Assembly (NCBI GenBank): GCA_023055355.1
Contig: JALJCS010000018.1
Location: 1,550,001 to 1,614,000 of the forward strand
Length of the DNA: 64,000 nucleotides
Direction: 5' to 3'
DNA from: Agelaius tricolor
Lineage: Eukaryota; Chordata; Aves; Passeriformes; Icteridae
The notes under the pieces were generated by a model. That model worked only from the letters and a program-made list of their open reading frames with translations, did no database searches and was not told where the DNA came from. The position numbers and the translations under genes were made by a program. Shown piece by piece: positions 12,101 to 27,100 of the stretch; position 1 is the first letter of the stretch; each line of letters starts with the position of its first letter.

Positions 12101-15100
12101 TGACTGCAACATTCTCCTCATAAACCATTTTTAACACTTGGAGCAAAATGCAGTGAGGAGCAGGGAAGGGCATGAGCAGGGTGAGCACTGCAGGCAGCTC
12201 TGGCATCTTGTGTATGTAAAGTTAAATTATGAGGAGCTTCTGATGAACTGCCAGGAAGCAAGCCATGCTTTCTTTATTATAGGGAAATATGGGATTAAAA
12301 TCCACCTGGGCAAGGGCAAAGAGGCTTGGTGGGCTTCTTTTCACGTACTCCTGAGTAAAACTGATTTCACATCCCCACTGGGGCACTGTCTATGTTTGCC
12401 CTGTGTTCCTCTGCCCCTGGGATGAGAGCTGATAGGTGGGGGCTTGTTTTATTAGATTTTTCTTTTAACAAATGCAAAGTATCCTGGATCGATAGGCCAC
12501 AAAGCTACTTTCCAACTCATTATCCAAGTGCCACAAGAAATCTGGTGAGTCAAGATCTTTATATAAACCCCAAGCCCAAGTGAGTTATTTAGGAACTGCA
12601 GATGTTTTGATTGTAAAGCAGTGGTGTGTAGTGAGGGGAGAGGACTGGGGGTTCACCTCAGAGCTTCTGAAACTGAAAAACTCCTTGTTGCGGCACAGTA
12701 ACATCCTAAATCAATCCTAGGAATCAAGGAAAATCCAGACCAGCTCCTGAAAGGAGCAAAAGCTTCTTACCAAAAGGACTGAGGCAAAAATCAAGAAGTG
12801 CTTAAATCACTTAAATGGGTGTGGGTCAGACAGGGTGTGCACTAAGATATCACAGGTTGGGATTGCAGTGCAGATAGCTGGGTGACAGTGTTCCTCTCCC
12901 AGGTGATGTTTCTTCCTTTGGCCATGCCAGCCAAGTATTCAAAATTGTTCTTTGTAAGAACATCACCACATGGAAGAGCTTTCTTCTGGCCCCTCTGACT
13001 TTCAGCTGGGGTGCTATAAAGCTGAGGCTGGAAGCCATCCTAAATTTAGCCTAAAAGAATTAATTGTGGCTGACCCAGTGGCTGTAATTTACCCACAGGT
13101 TTGTCTGAGGTTCAGGTGTTTTCTGGCCAGAATAGCTGAGCTTTTTGAGAGAGCTTCTGGGCCAAGCAGCTGCAGTGTTGTAACCCAGGCAGGAGTCACT
13201 GCAGGGAGCCTTGGAGAGCCCTGCCCTGCCAAGGGGGAAGGACACAGCCACCTCCGACATCTGTGCTTTCAACAGGGAACATAAAACCAGGGAAAAGCAG
13301 CAGCTTGCTCCCATGGAAGGGATGGGAAGAGGACTCAAGGTGCAGATTGAGATATTCATTCCAATCTTTGGAATGCTGAGCCTCCCCAGGTGTTGGCAAG
13401 CCCTGGCTGCTGCCGCAGGAAGCTGAGAGGTGCAGGGAGAGGCTCCAAGGAACTCTCTGGAAGTGTGATACGGAGTGTGGAGCTGTCTGAGTCCAACACT
13501 GCAACTGCTACATGAAACAAAGCACCGATAAAAATAGTGTGTTTTCTTGCCATGCTTCATTTCCTTCTGGATAGACTCAAAATGTCCCTGTTTGATTCTT
13601 TTCTTTGTACAACTTCAGTGAGTCATTGTGATCACAGTGCTCTGGCAGCATCTTGAAAAGCTCTGAAATACAAAATATTTCCCTGAAATTGCCAAATGTT
13701 TTACATGGAAGAGGCTACATTTCAGATAGTCCGGTCATGATCCTCCTGGGTTTTCACTCTGTCTGTCTCCATCCTGTGAGAGTTACTGATATTTTAAAGT
13801 AGTTGCCCAATATTTTATGTGCTTTGGAGAAAGAAAGTGTATTGTGGTCCATCCCTTCCCCCAAAAAAGTGTTTCCTCCTCCCCCTGAAAGTGTTTCTTT
13901 TTAGACAATAAAGGGATCATAGTCCTGCTAAGTACACAGACTATTTAAGATCCAGCATCCCTGTCATTTTCCCACGTCTCTCTAAGCATCTGTTGGAAAA
14001 TAAATCAATCACTCTGTGCTGGATACCAGAGTATATTCCCTGGAACAGATCACATGCAGGGTGTTGTCAGTGATCCCTGGGACAGTTCCTCAGCAGAGGT
14101 GTGAGACAGGTGCAGGAGGATTTGCCCACTTGAATGCTAAACTCTCCACAGAGTGATGGCTTTTATCACCCTTGCTAAAGCTGCCTGTTGTGGCCACTTT
14201 GCACATGGAGATACGGAATGTGTGCTATAAAAAGAGATTGCTGAGCTGTGTCTGCTGCCCTGAATTTCTCCCTGAGCACACTCACACCTGTGTGGCTCTC
14301 CTGAGCTGTGGGTTTGTCTTTAGCTCCATGGTGACCATGGATAACCTTTGATATCCCCACCAAGTTTCCTCATCTCCAGCACTGCTGGCTGCTTCCCTTC
14401 TGCAGGAATGTCTGTCTGAGAGAGAGCAACACTGGTTTTGCTTGATCATTTTTATAAAATACATTCACCTTGGCCATACATTTTTGCTGTAATGTATAAA
14501 AAATGCACTTTTCTGGTTGAACAAGCTGCCTGTTGAGAGGAGGGTGATGCTGTGCCTCCTGTGCTTGGATTTGGTGAGGACACTCAGTTTGAGGCTGTGG
14601 AGCAGTTGCAGAGCCCTGTATGTGTGACAGCTCTGCTGTTACCTGTGACGAGGTGCTGAACATGGGCATCTGCGCTTGACATGCGCTGTTGGCAAAGATT
14701 AATTGTGCAGACAGCTGCTGTGGCCAGACAAACATCTCGCAGGAACCCAGGCCATATGTTCCTGCAGCATTAATGCTGCCCTGTCGCAGTGCTTACAGGA
14801 TATTTTATATCTGATATGGGCCAAGGCAGGTTGGGAAAAGCAGAGAACATGTCCTGACCCTTGGTATCGCCTCACCACCATCTCTGTCTCTGCAGTGACA
14901 GTTTCTAGCAGGATAGAAAGTGAGAGCAGATTTCTAGAGCATTGTCTGGTTTATCTCTCCTGTTTCCAGGACACTTGTTCAGATTCATCTTCATGAAATC
15001 TTGGATATCTAGATTTTGATTGATAGGTGGTTAATTCATTACATCCATCAGACTGGGATGAGAGGTGGCAGTGGCTGGACTGCAAATCAGGGCTCTTGAG

Positions 15101-18100
15101 CAGCTGAGCACAGGGTTTCCTCTCTAAAACTTCTATTTGATTTCAGAATTTTAAACATCATTTTCTTGGGTGTTGCAAAGCTTTTTGGGGGTTTTCAGGA
15201 CTTTCAGTTTCATGAGTAAGGGTAGCAAAGTGGCAGGGACCGTGGCTGGCAGCAAGGACATTCCAAAGGCACATCCTGACTCCTACCAGTGCCACGGAGG
15301 TGTGACCCTGGGCTGGCTGGAGGAAGGGGAGCAGCAGAGAAGCCCTTGGTGGTGGCTGGGACAGGAACAGTGCTGTTCCTCCAGGGGCGTGTTCATCCCT
15401 ACAGACCCCTGGGCAGATACTGCTCAGGCTCAGGTGCTGCTGCTTGTGTTGGTCACTGTCACCAAACCCACGGAGCTGGGCTGGGTTTGTGACCCAGACC
15501 TGCAGCCCCAGCTCCAGAGGCAGCGTGGGGAGCAGCCCAGCCCTTCTGTGGATTCTCCTGTCACTGCTAACTCCTGCCATTCCTCGGGTAAAGCAGCTTC
15601 CTCCTCCTGCCTGATTCATGCAGTGCTGTCCCAGTACATTTGACATCACCATCATTTCCATGTTTAGTGAGTTACATATTTTTTTAAATGCTTTGTGACA
15701 CTTGTAAATGAAGCAGGTAGAGAAAGTAGATTTTGGAAAAGTGGGAACATCTGGTGCTTGCATGTTTTGGTCGACAAGTTGGTGAAATTAATACAGTCCT
15801 AAAGTGGAGAAGAAAAATGACACCTTGAAGTTGTGAGTTAATTAGCTCTGACTCTCAGGTGCTTGGGAGCAGGGCTGGGATTGTCACGCTCTGACTGCGG
15901 ATGGTTCCTCACACCTGGCACCTCTCCAGGTCATTCTGCTACAGCAAGAGCAGGACCAGGCTGTTGAGATGGTTTCTCCCCACATTCAAAGAGGTTTTTG
16001 TGGTTATTTAAATGACCAGTTAGAGGACACAGCATAAGCTCTGTGACCCAGGAGCACCTGTAGCATTTGTTCTGCTAAGAAAAACTAGGAGCTGGTGTAA
16101 ATTCTGGTTTTGGGGTTTGAAGAAAATTAGGAGAGGATATTCAGAAGAAGCATCTCCTGTTCCCTGGCTTTTCTGGCTTGTTCACAGCCACAGCAGAAAT
16201 CTGAAGTCATTACAACAATTACTGGCAAGATCCAGAGTAAACCTGCAAGGAAAACGGATAAATCAAAATTTAGCTTTAATTTTGTATTTGCATATTGTTT
16301 CTACTTCAGTCTGTATAAGATTAATCCTTTTTTGACCTTTTTACTGAGGTTTTGGCAAGTAGCAAATGCAGCCTTGAGTGTACTAAATGTCATCCTGTCT
16401 AAAATACTTAACAACACAGCCTGCACTGGGAAAGCAACACCTTGTTACCACGAGCTGCTAAAGACAGGTGAAACCAGCTCTTGTGAAAACTTGCCAAGTG
16501 ATTTTGCTTCTAATAACTATCCATAATAAACGTGGAAGCGGGCATGAGTTGGATATGAGAGCAACAAAATTAAACACTTCTGTGTTTAAACATCGAGTTC
16601 CTCAAAACTTATTAAAACTTGCTTTGTCTGCTGCTGAGTTCATTGGATAAACACACAGGAGGTAATAATTTTGTTGGGATATGTTTTAAAAATCCAGAGG
16701 TGTTTTACAGGTCATCAATGCTGCCCTGGCTCTGGCTGCTAAACCCCAAAGCAAACTGGCTCAGGAGAACATGGATCTGTTCAAGGAGCAGTGGGAGAGG
16801 CAGGTCCGCGTGCTGACGGATGCTGTGGATGACATCACTTCCATCGATGACTTCCTGGCTGTCTCAGGTAATCAGGGCTCCTGGCTGAGACATAATCACC
16901 CTCCTAAGAGCTTAGTGCTGAACAGGGGTGGTTTGGACACGTGTTCTGGAGTCTGTGAGGCTTTTGGAAGGGATGGTGTTGTCACATCTCACCTGGGATC
17001 ACACTGTGCCCACCGAGGTGTGAAAGTGCAGCAGGAGGTCTGGTTTCAAGGAAAAGATACTTTATATCCCAAGGTTTGGAATTGCTGGCTGAACTAAGGA
17101 TAAATTGCCATTTAGCTGCTGTAGACAAGGCTCACCAGTAACTCAGGGGGAAATAGAACATGTTTATGTCCGAGGTAGGAACTAGCAGAAAAAATGATCC
17201 CTCAGGTCACCTTAGACTGCCATTTAAACAAAACTGAATATCAAACTGTGGTTGTACAAGTTAATTAAAATAAAACTGTTCATACCATGTCAGCTTTAGT
17301 AAAGTTTTAAGAGTTTTTAAAAGAGATTGGATCATTATAATAGATTAATAATTACATTTGGCAAAGTACTTGCCAAGATAATCCGTTTTATCAGCATCTT
17401 GATAAAGACCCACTATCAGCTGCTGTGACCTAAAAATAATGGGGGCATTTTTATTTCCACATCCTTTAATTGTGCTCTAGTCAGAGGACATGGAAATGTA
17501 ACCATGTGAATTGTGTCTGCAACGGTGTTCACAAATCACCTCTGCAAGCTGGGATTCTAATTTCCATGGTGCAGGCAGGTTTGGGCATCTGAAGTGACTT
17601 AAAACCTCGAGTTGTAAAGAGTGATTTCACAGGAGGATGTGTGGAGTCAGAAGTACCAAGTGAACATAGGAAGAAAACGTAGATGAGAAATTAAGGTCCT
17701 GAATTAAGAGGCAGTATTTTTTTAATTATTAAGAAAACCAAACAAAAGCCCAAGTGGTGTTCCTGTGACGAGTCACCTGCATTGTCATACACACTGTATT
17801 GTGGCTCCCTGGGTTCTCAATAAAATTCCTCTTTGCAATGAGTGAGCATGAAGTTCTGGGGCAGTTCAGTGTCCGAGCTCACAGTATCTGTGGGTGTTCC
17901 CTGGGCAGCAGCAGCTGGAATTGCACAGCTGGGAGGAGCCTGCTTTGGGGAAATCTGTGCAGAGGGAATTGTGTGCTGAGGTTTGAGGCTCCACTTGAAG
18001 CTTTCCCACAAGTGTACAAACATGTGAGAAAGAAAAGCTTGGAGTCCATACAAACACAGCCTGTGTGGAGCTGCCAAAAGCACTTTCCTTCCCTTGTAGT

Positions 18101-21100
18101 CCAGGTTTAGCACCACAAAACTCAAGTGAGTTGTGGGCAGGACAACCCCGTCTTCTGCAGGGATGCAGGTTAGTACAGAGCTGGGTGTTTTGGCTAAATA
18201 AACAAATCTATTGCATGGCTGTACTCTCAGGAGCTTGGCAGTAAGCAGAGAAAGTTTCTTTCCTGGAGTGGTGGCACATTGACTCATGAGAGTTGACCTC
18301 AAGTGAGTGCTCACCACCCAAAATGGAGCCAAGGAGATGTAGTTTGAGACAACTCCAGATATTCAAGAGCATTCGGTAATTATTTTTATGTGTGTGTTAT
18401 CGAAGAGATGGTAGAAAAATATTAAAGCAATAAATACTCTTTTAAGTATTATTTGTTTGAACTTTGATAAATGTTTTCCATATAATGCCACAACTCCAAT
18501 TCATCTGCTAGAAGTCTGAACTTCTCTTTGGATAAAGTCATGGCGAGTATGATTTATATCAAGTGCTGTTTGGGGTTATTAGGATGTTTGTATCAGTTAC
18601 TAACTGGGATGTAAGCAGAATTTAAAGGAGTTCTTGTGAGTGCATGAGTGTATGCATATATAAATATGTATGTAAGCCATCCCACATCCCTACTGTGTGG
18701 TGTGCTGAAGTAAAGGCTTCACCATTCAGCTCATGCTACAGAATTGTATCAATTATCCACAAGTAAGGGCTTAATGAAAGAGATGCTGGGTTTAGGTAAT
18801 GGCAGAACATTATAGAAGAAGGATCCTTCAGTGCACAGGGCACAGGTGAGCTTGCAGGTGACAGCACTTTTATAGCTACAGCAGCTGAAGGGCCCTGTTA
18901 AGTTAGGGCAGGGTCTGGGGGAGGCTCACTGTCAGGATGGCACAGGAGCCTGTAGCCTAGAGATGTCTGTGTGCCTCCAGCCGTGAGTGATGTGCAGCTC
19001 AGGGAGCTCCAGCATCAGAGGTGCTATCTCCTGAACAATCCTTGACAGATTTTTCTCATTTAAGCTGGTGTTAGTTGTTCTTTCGACCATTATAAACTGC
19101 TGGCACCTCCATCATCCTGTGCAAAGATTCACAGCTGAAGTGTGCTCCCTGTGAAGAACCTCCTTGTTTTGCACTGTTGCCTGTTTGCTTCATTTGATGC
19201 CCCTACTTGTACTAAAGATGGTGAAAAGGTTTTTTCCCCTTCTGTCTCTTCATGTTGTTTGCAAATGTGCAGAGTTCTGCCATGCACTTTGTCAGTCATC
19301 ACTTCCCTGACTGCACAGTCTCTGCCTGTTTCATTATTCCTCATTTCAAAGCTCTCCTGTACCTTCTGTAATTCTTATCTCTCTTATCAGTGCCTTCCCA
19401 AAGCACTCTGGGTGTGTTGGTGTGCCCAGTATCTCTGTTCTTTAGAGCAGTTGCTGATAGCACCATGTAATTGTCAAATTCAATGTTCTGAAATTACCTG
19501 AATCTCCTTTGAAACCCTCTTTAAAACCATTCCATTTGCTGCCTTCTGTTCCTCTGCTGCTGACAGAGGTTTATGCCACAGATTGCCCATCTCAGTGGAG
19601 CTATTTTTTTCTGAAGAGCCTCCCAGTGAATATTGCCAGGATGAACACTGTATTTACAAGAGTGTGAAGTCCCCAGTGTTTGCTCCATGTGCTGCCTGAC
19701 CTGGCTTCTGCAGTGCCCCTTGGCAGCAGAGGTTCAGCGTGGAAATGGTTCTGAGACCTTCCACAGGAGGTGCAGCAGAGAAGCACAGCTGTGTTTATGA
19801 ATCTGGGGCTTCATCTCCCAACTGTTCCTCTTTGATTTTGATCTCCTGTAGCCCTCAGACTCCCTCAGAAGCTGCTAGGGTTGTTTGGAAAAGCATTGCT
19901 TCATCCCTTTAATGTGGAGGTGGGTGGAGGTGGAAGGTGTTTGGTGGGTGTGGATTGAGGATTGACAGTCGTGGGTGACTTTTTATTCTGTAGCTTTTCG
20001 CAGTTTAATGTATTTCCTTGTTTGGTCTAAAAATCATTTCTATGGAAAAAATACCTTTCCTTTTACCTTGCTGCCCAACCACACCATTTTCCCTGTAGCT
20101 ATTTTGGTGGGACAAGGTCCCTTTGCTGTTGCCTGTGTTGTGTTGCTGTGGGATGTTTCTCCTGCCCAGCAGGACAGGGGGGTTTGGATGTGGGACAGCC
20201 TCTCCCATGCCCAGAGGTGCTGGTGGGGAACCCATGCTCTGTGTGCCCATAGGATGGGGAGCACTGGGGGTATTTACAAGGACTCAGCACAGTGTTGGAT
20301 CTTATCTGTTATCATCCAGCTGGAAAATATCTCCAGAACAGATAGACCTGACAGTCCTGCACTTCCCTGGGCCCTTTGCAAGCTGCCCTGTGGGATATCT
20401 CCCTCTAGAAGGGACTTCCTGGCCACTTCACATCTGCAAAAGGCATTAAATGATCAGCAGACATTTAAATATTCACATTCATTTTGTCCATGCCTTTTAT
20501 TAAAGTTCAGATAATCCAAAGAGGCTTTTAAATGGTCTGTGGCTTAATTTATTCATTTAGGAATTGAAGCAATAAACAGTCTGTGTTTTGGCCTGGCGCC
20601 GAAGCTTTTTCTTTGGGCTCCTGCAGCTCCCAGGGCTGTCTCTTCTTTAAATACCCTCTGTGCTCACTGTGGCTCCTGTGCCTGCTCACTGACTTGTCAA
20701 ATCACTAATGAACCTGCTCTTTGCTCTCTTAGGGCCACATTCTGCCCTCAGCTGAACCTGCTCAGGCTGAGTTGCTTCAGAGGGATTTCACAAGTGTAAT
20801 TTTTGCCCAGGTTACTTACTGAAGTCTTGCAATATTGCACCTGGCTGTGTTAATTTTATGTAAATCAGGAGTAACTTCTCGCAGCAATCCTTTCAGGCAG
20901 TTCCTCCAAATCCTCTCCCAGCCAGCACTATGAGCTTCTTGTCTCTACAAACTCTTACAAAATGGCTCTTTTACTACCTGCAGAGGGAATAAAAGCCACT
21001 TGCACGGGTTGGCAGTATAGAAAGATTAAGTCAATGGTAATTAACACTGGAAACTATTTTAAGTGACAGAGCAGAAATGTTTCCAAGTTGGTTTCTACCT

Positions 21101-24100
21101 GGCAGCCCAAATGCTGGTGTTGGATGATGATATCAAAACATTAGTCCTGGTACATTAAAGAGTTCTCCAGCAGAGTTTGGAAGTCTGTATTAACAGTTTG
21201 GGAGATCTTTAGGGTAGGTTTCCCTAAAAAAGGATCCAAATTTCTTTAGGCATTTTTAGAAATCTCTTAAAAGGTTTTCCCCATTTTGGGCTTCTTGTAC
21301 TCAATGAATAGGGAAAATATCTCTTTACAAAACTAGAAAATGTATATTTAAAAAGTTAATTGCAAACAGAGGTCTTGCTTTTAGTTTTTTGTTTGTTTTC
21401 TGAACAGTCAGTGAGTGCTGTGTGGCTGGAATGCTTTCCACATTATTCACTGCATACATTATGTGTCTCAGATGGGAATGGGCGACTGACAGTGTAATGT
21501 GCTCTGATGGAATGTGTGTGGCTGTAGGAAAACACTCTGGAGGAAGATGGAAACATGCACCAAGTGTCTGTTGGAGTGTTGAGGGGGGTAGGTGTGGTGC
21601 TGGGGAGGTGCTCATCACCCCACGTGCACTGGCAGGGGAGTGGTTTGCAGGTATTTGAAATAAGAGCTGGGGCAGTCCAGGGGAGAAATATGGAAGGAAA
21701 CCAGGGGAGAACTCAGCAGAACTCAGCTTTCCTGTTGGTAAAATCGAGTACAAACAGGGGCAGGAAGTGTGGAGGCCAATTGGTGAATGGATTGATGGCT
21801 TTTTGACACCTCCTGTGGAAGGGCAGCTCTTTGCTGGTTGTGACCTTCACATTAGTACTTTGACAGCATCTCCATGGAGCTTCTGTAGAGCAGGTCCCAC
21901 CCTGAGCAATTGCCACGCTGATGACTGCGACAGAAAAGACGTTACCATCTAAATCCTCCTTCTTTTACCTCCAGAGAATCACATTTTAGAAGATGTAAAC
22001 AAATGTGTCATCGCTCTCCAAGAAAAAGACGTGGACGGCTTAGACCGCACGGCCGGCGCCATCCGGGGCCGCGCCGCCCGCGTCATTCACGTGGTCTCCT
22101 CGGAGATGGACAACTACGAGCCCGGAGTGTACACTGAGAAGGTGCTGGAGGCAACCAAGTTACTGTCCAACACAGGTAAGGGTCGCTCACTCCCAGGAGC
22201 CCTGAATTGCTGTTGCTTGAAAGCTTGTGGGCAGCTGGGTACCCGCGTACCTGTGAAATCTGTTAAAGACTCAATTTGCTGTAATGCAAATTAGTGGGAG
22301 TTGTTTGCAAAACTGTTGCAAAGTGAGAAGTGTGATTTTGCTGTGTTGACTGGCTCAAAGCTCAGCTGTGCACAAGGTGTCCCTGAGTGTGCTTGCTGTC
22401 ATGGACTGGGCTGTGGGAAGCAAAAACACTGGGAATGAGTCCCAGGCTTGAGTGAACACTTGGAAGTTGTGCTGTGCTCATCTTGCAGTATTGCAACAGG
22501 CTCCGGAGCTGTTCAGGGTCCAGAAGGAAGATCACATTCTCCCAGCAGAATAAATTTAGGGTAACAATTAGGGTAAATTTTGTAAAGTATCTTTAGAGCT
22601 GTTGGAAGAGCATTGTAGGTTGTAGTGCCCCACACATAAACACCAAATCAAGGTGTTCCCTATGCACTACTGGTGACATCCATAAGGGTGGGGGTGATTC
22701 TGGCTGCTTCAGTGCCAGCCACTCGTTGCTGGTTTTGCTTTAATTATTTTGATGAAGAATCAAGGGTGACACTGAAGAAACAGCAGACTCTAACTGGTTC
22801 TGGCATGTTCTTCCTGGGGCACCATGAGTCACTGAAATGCAGCAGTGCAACCTGCCCCCTTCCAGTGCTTCTTAAACTTGAGTTTCCTGTTGGTAGCACG
22901 ACTTCTTTCCCCCCCAAAAAATGATGTACATCTGCAGGAAACATCAAACAAGCAATTAATATTTTATCCTATAGTTTCTAGGAGCTTCCCCAGGTGTTTT
23001 TTCCTTGTCCATTAGAAGGGTGTGATAAACTTCACTGTCCAAGGGGAAAACACCAAAGAGCAGCAGCGTAAGCAGAAACGGGGCTGGATTAGGACTTCAC
23101 CTCCTATACCAAATGTTGTGATTTCAATGGAAGGACTGCACAGCTTCCAGGACAGTTAAGAGCAGGGCAGGAGTGGGAAGCAGAGAGTGGTTCAGGGTGG
23201 GACTGACCAGCTCTGTGCTCTGGGTGCAGTCATGCCGCGCTTCACGGAGCAGGTGGAAGCTGCAGTGGAAGCGCTGAGCTCCGACCCTGCCCAGCCCATG
23301 GACGAGAACGAGTTCATCGACGCCTCCCGGCTGGTGTACGACGGCATCCGCGACATCAGGAAAGCCGTGCTGATGATCCGGGTGAGCACAACTTCCCCAA
23401 CTTCCCCACAGCTTTCCCTGCCTCCGTTCTACTGACAGCCTACTGACAGCGCCAGGATAATGGAGAGCAGACAGGAGAACATTTTCATTTAGCTCCTATT
23501 AACATTCAGAGTCTTAAAATGTGCTAATCGCTGTGGAGCACTTGAGCAGTGCCTTTGGATTTAGATTCATTAACCAGATCTGAGCATCGATGATGGCCCA
23601 AGTTGTGATGCTAAATACCCTTCATGCATCTTTTGTAATCTCATGGTAATGCCTGGCTCGTTAATGTGCTAAAATCAGTGACCTTTCAGTTAACAACAGC
23701 AAATTAATTCAGAACTATAGATGCTTGTTGATGGTTTGGAGCTTAGAAATAAAACCTAATAGCTCTTCATTTAGTAAATTTTGAGAATTAATGTTAGTTA
23801 GTCAAAAGGAAGCTGAGATGAGTTCAGGCTGTAGTTGGTAGAGCATGTAATTTGTTAATTGGCTAACCTGGGTAAACAGGGCAGCTCGCAGAGGCCTTGA
23901 CTCCTGTGTGCTTGCAGTGGGTGTGACTTGGGAGCCCTAATTTCTGGCAGGCCAGACACAGAAGGGTGCAGTTGGTTGAAGGGATGCAGTAAAGGAAGTT
24001 CTGGTTGCAGCTGATCCATGGGCCTATTTCTTGGATCTTACTGGGGCAAAAATGGGCAGGAGCCAGACATAACAAAGACAAATATAGGAGTTTATTCCTT

Positions 24101-27100
24101 TTTTCTTCTTTTCCTTGTATTCCTTTGACTCTGAGAAGCTGCCTTGGTCTTTCAGAGTGGTGACCATGGCAGATGCAGCTTGTTGGTCAGTAAATCAAGA
24201 ATGTACAGAAGATATGTGATTACAGTAACCATTGCAGTGGAATCTTCCATGTTTGCTGCTTAAAGCAAAGGATCAGATGAGAAACGAGGAGAAAAGCTGA
24301 CAATCACATCTGTGCTCCCCATGGAATTTTTTTCAGACAAGCTCAGGATTTATAAACCGCCAGTGGTGGTTGAGGATATCAAAGCCTTCCTGCTATGCAA
24401 AGGGTGTGAATCCCCCCCTGCTGAAGCCCTTGTTACTCAGGACAGGGAGCTGGGAGTCCCAGTGGGCAGCAGTTACCCAGGCTGGCAATGCCAGGAATGC
24501 TGACGTTTGCCCTGTGCCACCCTCCAGGGCCAGGGAGCCACAGCTCCACTGCCAGCAGCCAACAGCAGCTCCCTGGCCACACAGCAGCCACCTAGAAGGA
24601 AGTTAAAATATTAACACTTCCTGTCCAGAGAGTTTATTTTGGGATAAAAGAGCCATCCAAATCTCTCCAGGGCTTGGTGTGACCCTGCTCACAGGGGCTC
24701 ATTCACTTCAGCTTTGTCCAGAGGCTCCTGCTCTTTACAGGGACCAGCAGGAGAAGCCACTGCAACACCTCATTTTTGTGTTTAGGCAGGGTATTTTCAA
24801 AACTACCATCTCACTACCTCTGTATTTATTGAAGAGAAGTTCTTCCCCCTCTCTGCTGCCCAGGCTCGTCACCCCAGAGGAGTTTCTGCCCTTGGTGGCA
24901 CTTGAAAGGCAGAGTTACACTTTGTGTGTCCCTGGGCTTTGGGAGGGATGGGCAGAGAGGACTCACAGACAGAATCATGTACAGCAGAACTGTTTTCTTT
25001 ATGCTTTTTCTTTTTTTTTTTTTAATATTGATACACTGAGCTACTTCTTAGTGTGTGTCCCTCTGCTCATGTTGTGGATATACCCTGTTCTCCAGGGCCT
25101 GGGAGGAGGCTGAAATACCCAAAGTCTTGATTGTCACCCTACTCACCTTTGCTTTTTGGCAATTATTTTGCATGTCCATCTCTATTTTCACTGTATCACA
25201 GAGTGTCTGTAGTGGAAGACAAGTTGTGAAATTCAAATCATAGGGAAAAAATCTAAGGAACAGGGACTTTATTTGCATCTTATCTGTTAATCACAATTTA
25301 TTCCATCTATCAGTGAAGTTCTTTGTTGACCCAGCTCTGGAGAATTGTTGTGAAGTGCCACTTTAGCAAAGATGTAGTATTTTGACAAACATGCTGTTTA
25401 AACTTGATAGGCTTTATAAAAAGTTTGCCTGCTACAGACTGGCAGTAGCAAAAATAAATCCTAGGCAAGCAGGAACTAGGTCAGATGTGTTTGGCCTACA
25501 GCATAAAAGCTGGCCCTTCCTAGCTGAAATTTTTCAGCTTTTCCCGAGGGATAAGGATAAATTTTGAGATATTTTATCTGTTGTTAATTTAGTCAATGCT
25601 TTGATTCATAATTGTGCTGAAAACACTGTCTGGGCTTCTGAACCAGCCCTTAGAGCTGTGTGTAATTCCAGCTTCAGAATCTCGAGTGAAGCTTTTACAT
25701 TTAATCAACTTGCAAAAACGCTGCTCGCTTTGCAAGAACTTTTTTCTGTCTTTCAGATGCTGAGTGCATTAATGTCCTAACAAATCTCAGCTGTTTAGTT
25801 ACTGCTGTGTGATTCTGGGGATCCCTATGGTGTTTAACAGGAGCAGTCAAGCACATAAAATCACACGTGTTCAGAGCTGGATACAGTCCCTGTATTTACC
25901 TTTTTGTTGAAAACATGGAATAATTTTTACCCCCACTGATTTCCATTCTCTCTGCTTGAAAAATAATATTCTTGTTGGTTTTCAGAGCCATGAAATCTGT
26001 AGTTTGACTCTGCTTGAATGCTTTTTCCTCAGACTCCTGAAGAGCTGGATGATTCTGACTTCGAGACCGAGGATTTTGACGTCCGCAGCAGAACCAGCAT
26101 CCAGACTGAGGATGATCAGCTCATTGCTGGACAAAGTGCAAGGGTAAGGCACAAACCTCAGCTTTATCCAAGTGTGACCTGCCTTCAAGAAACACTTCTG
26201 CTTGCTTTGAAAACCTAGGTTAAATTTGGGGGGGTGGTGATAAAAATGCTGGATCAGAAAACTGGCATTTTTTGTTTCCAGCATTCTTCTGAAAAGGAGG
26301 TTGAGTGAAATGCAGTTGGTCTGATGGATGTGAGAAACGTCTGTGGTTTATTTTGGGTGTTCTGAAAGATCAAAATCCTTTTAGTACCAAGAAACTACAT
26401 CACATTTTGATATCATAGACATTGTAGTTGAGTGAGCTTCTGCAGGGAGGTACCAGGCAGATCACTCATTGGATTAATGTTATTTTCAAGAGACAAACAT
26501 TAACTTTATGAGAAAAAAATCTTCCCAAATGTGTCCTCACACACGTGATGGTGTGTGTTTGGTCACTGAGCATTTATCAAGACAACACTGAGAGGAACTC
26601 AGAAATGAAATCATTTCAACTAACTGCATTTCCTGTGACTCAAAAATGAAAGCATTGATAGGCAATATATAATCATTAAGAGGTGAAACCCTAAAATCAG
26701 TGCATTGAAGGAAGACCAGGCCTTACCTATTGCTTTTATTTGACACGGCCCCTCTGGATCAATAACAATTTACACTCTTGGGAAAGTGCCATGGCAGATT
26801 TTTTGTGGAGGCTCTTCCTGCCAGGCAAGAAGTGGCCAGACCTTATTTATCAAACCTGGGCCACGTTGGCTTGGGAATTACACCAGCTGGGAGTATTTTT
26901 ATGCTCCCCTCCCTTGCACAAGCACTTTCTATGCTTGGACCCTCACCCCCTTCTATTTAAATGCAGACATTGCTCATTTACCTCTTAGCACAGCTGCTGC
27001 CAGAGGATTTTTAGTACCAAAGGCTCCTTTTTGCCTGCTCCTCGAGGCATCTGTGCTCCCAGTATTTATGAAGGCAAGGCCATGGAGTCTTACACAGGCT

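Larger units (their letters stand above)
6175..16710 (+). other. CTNNA1 intron, 10.5 kb
   Basis: This is the longest complete intron in the window. It holds a (TCC)n run at 8145-8164, an AT-rich tract and one CR1 copy at about 11350-11734. No exon-like frame with plausible splice sites and recognisable protein was seen on either strand. Confidence 0.8.
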
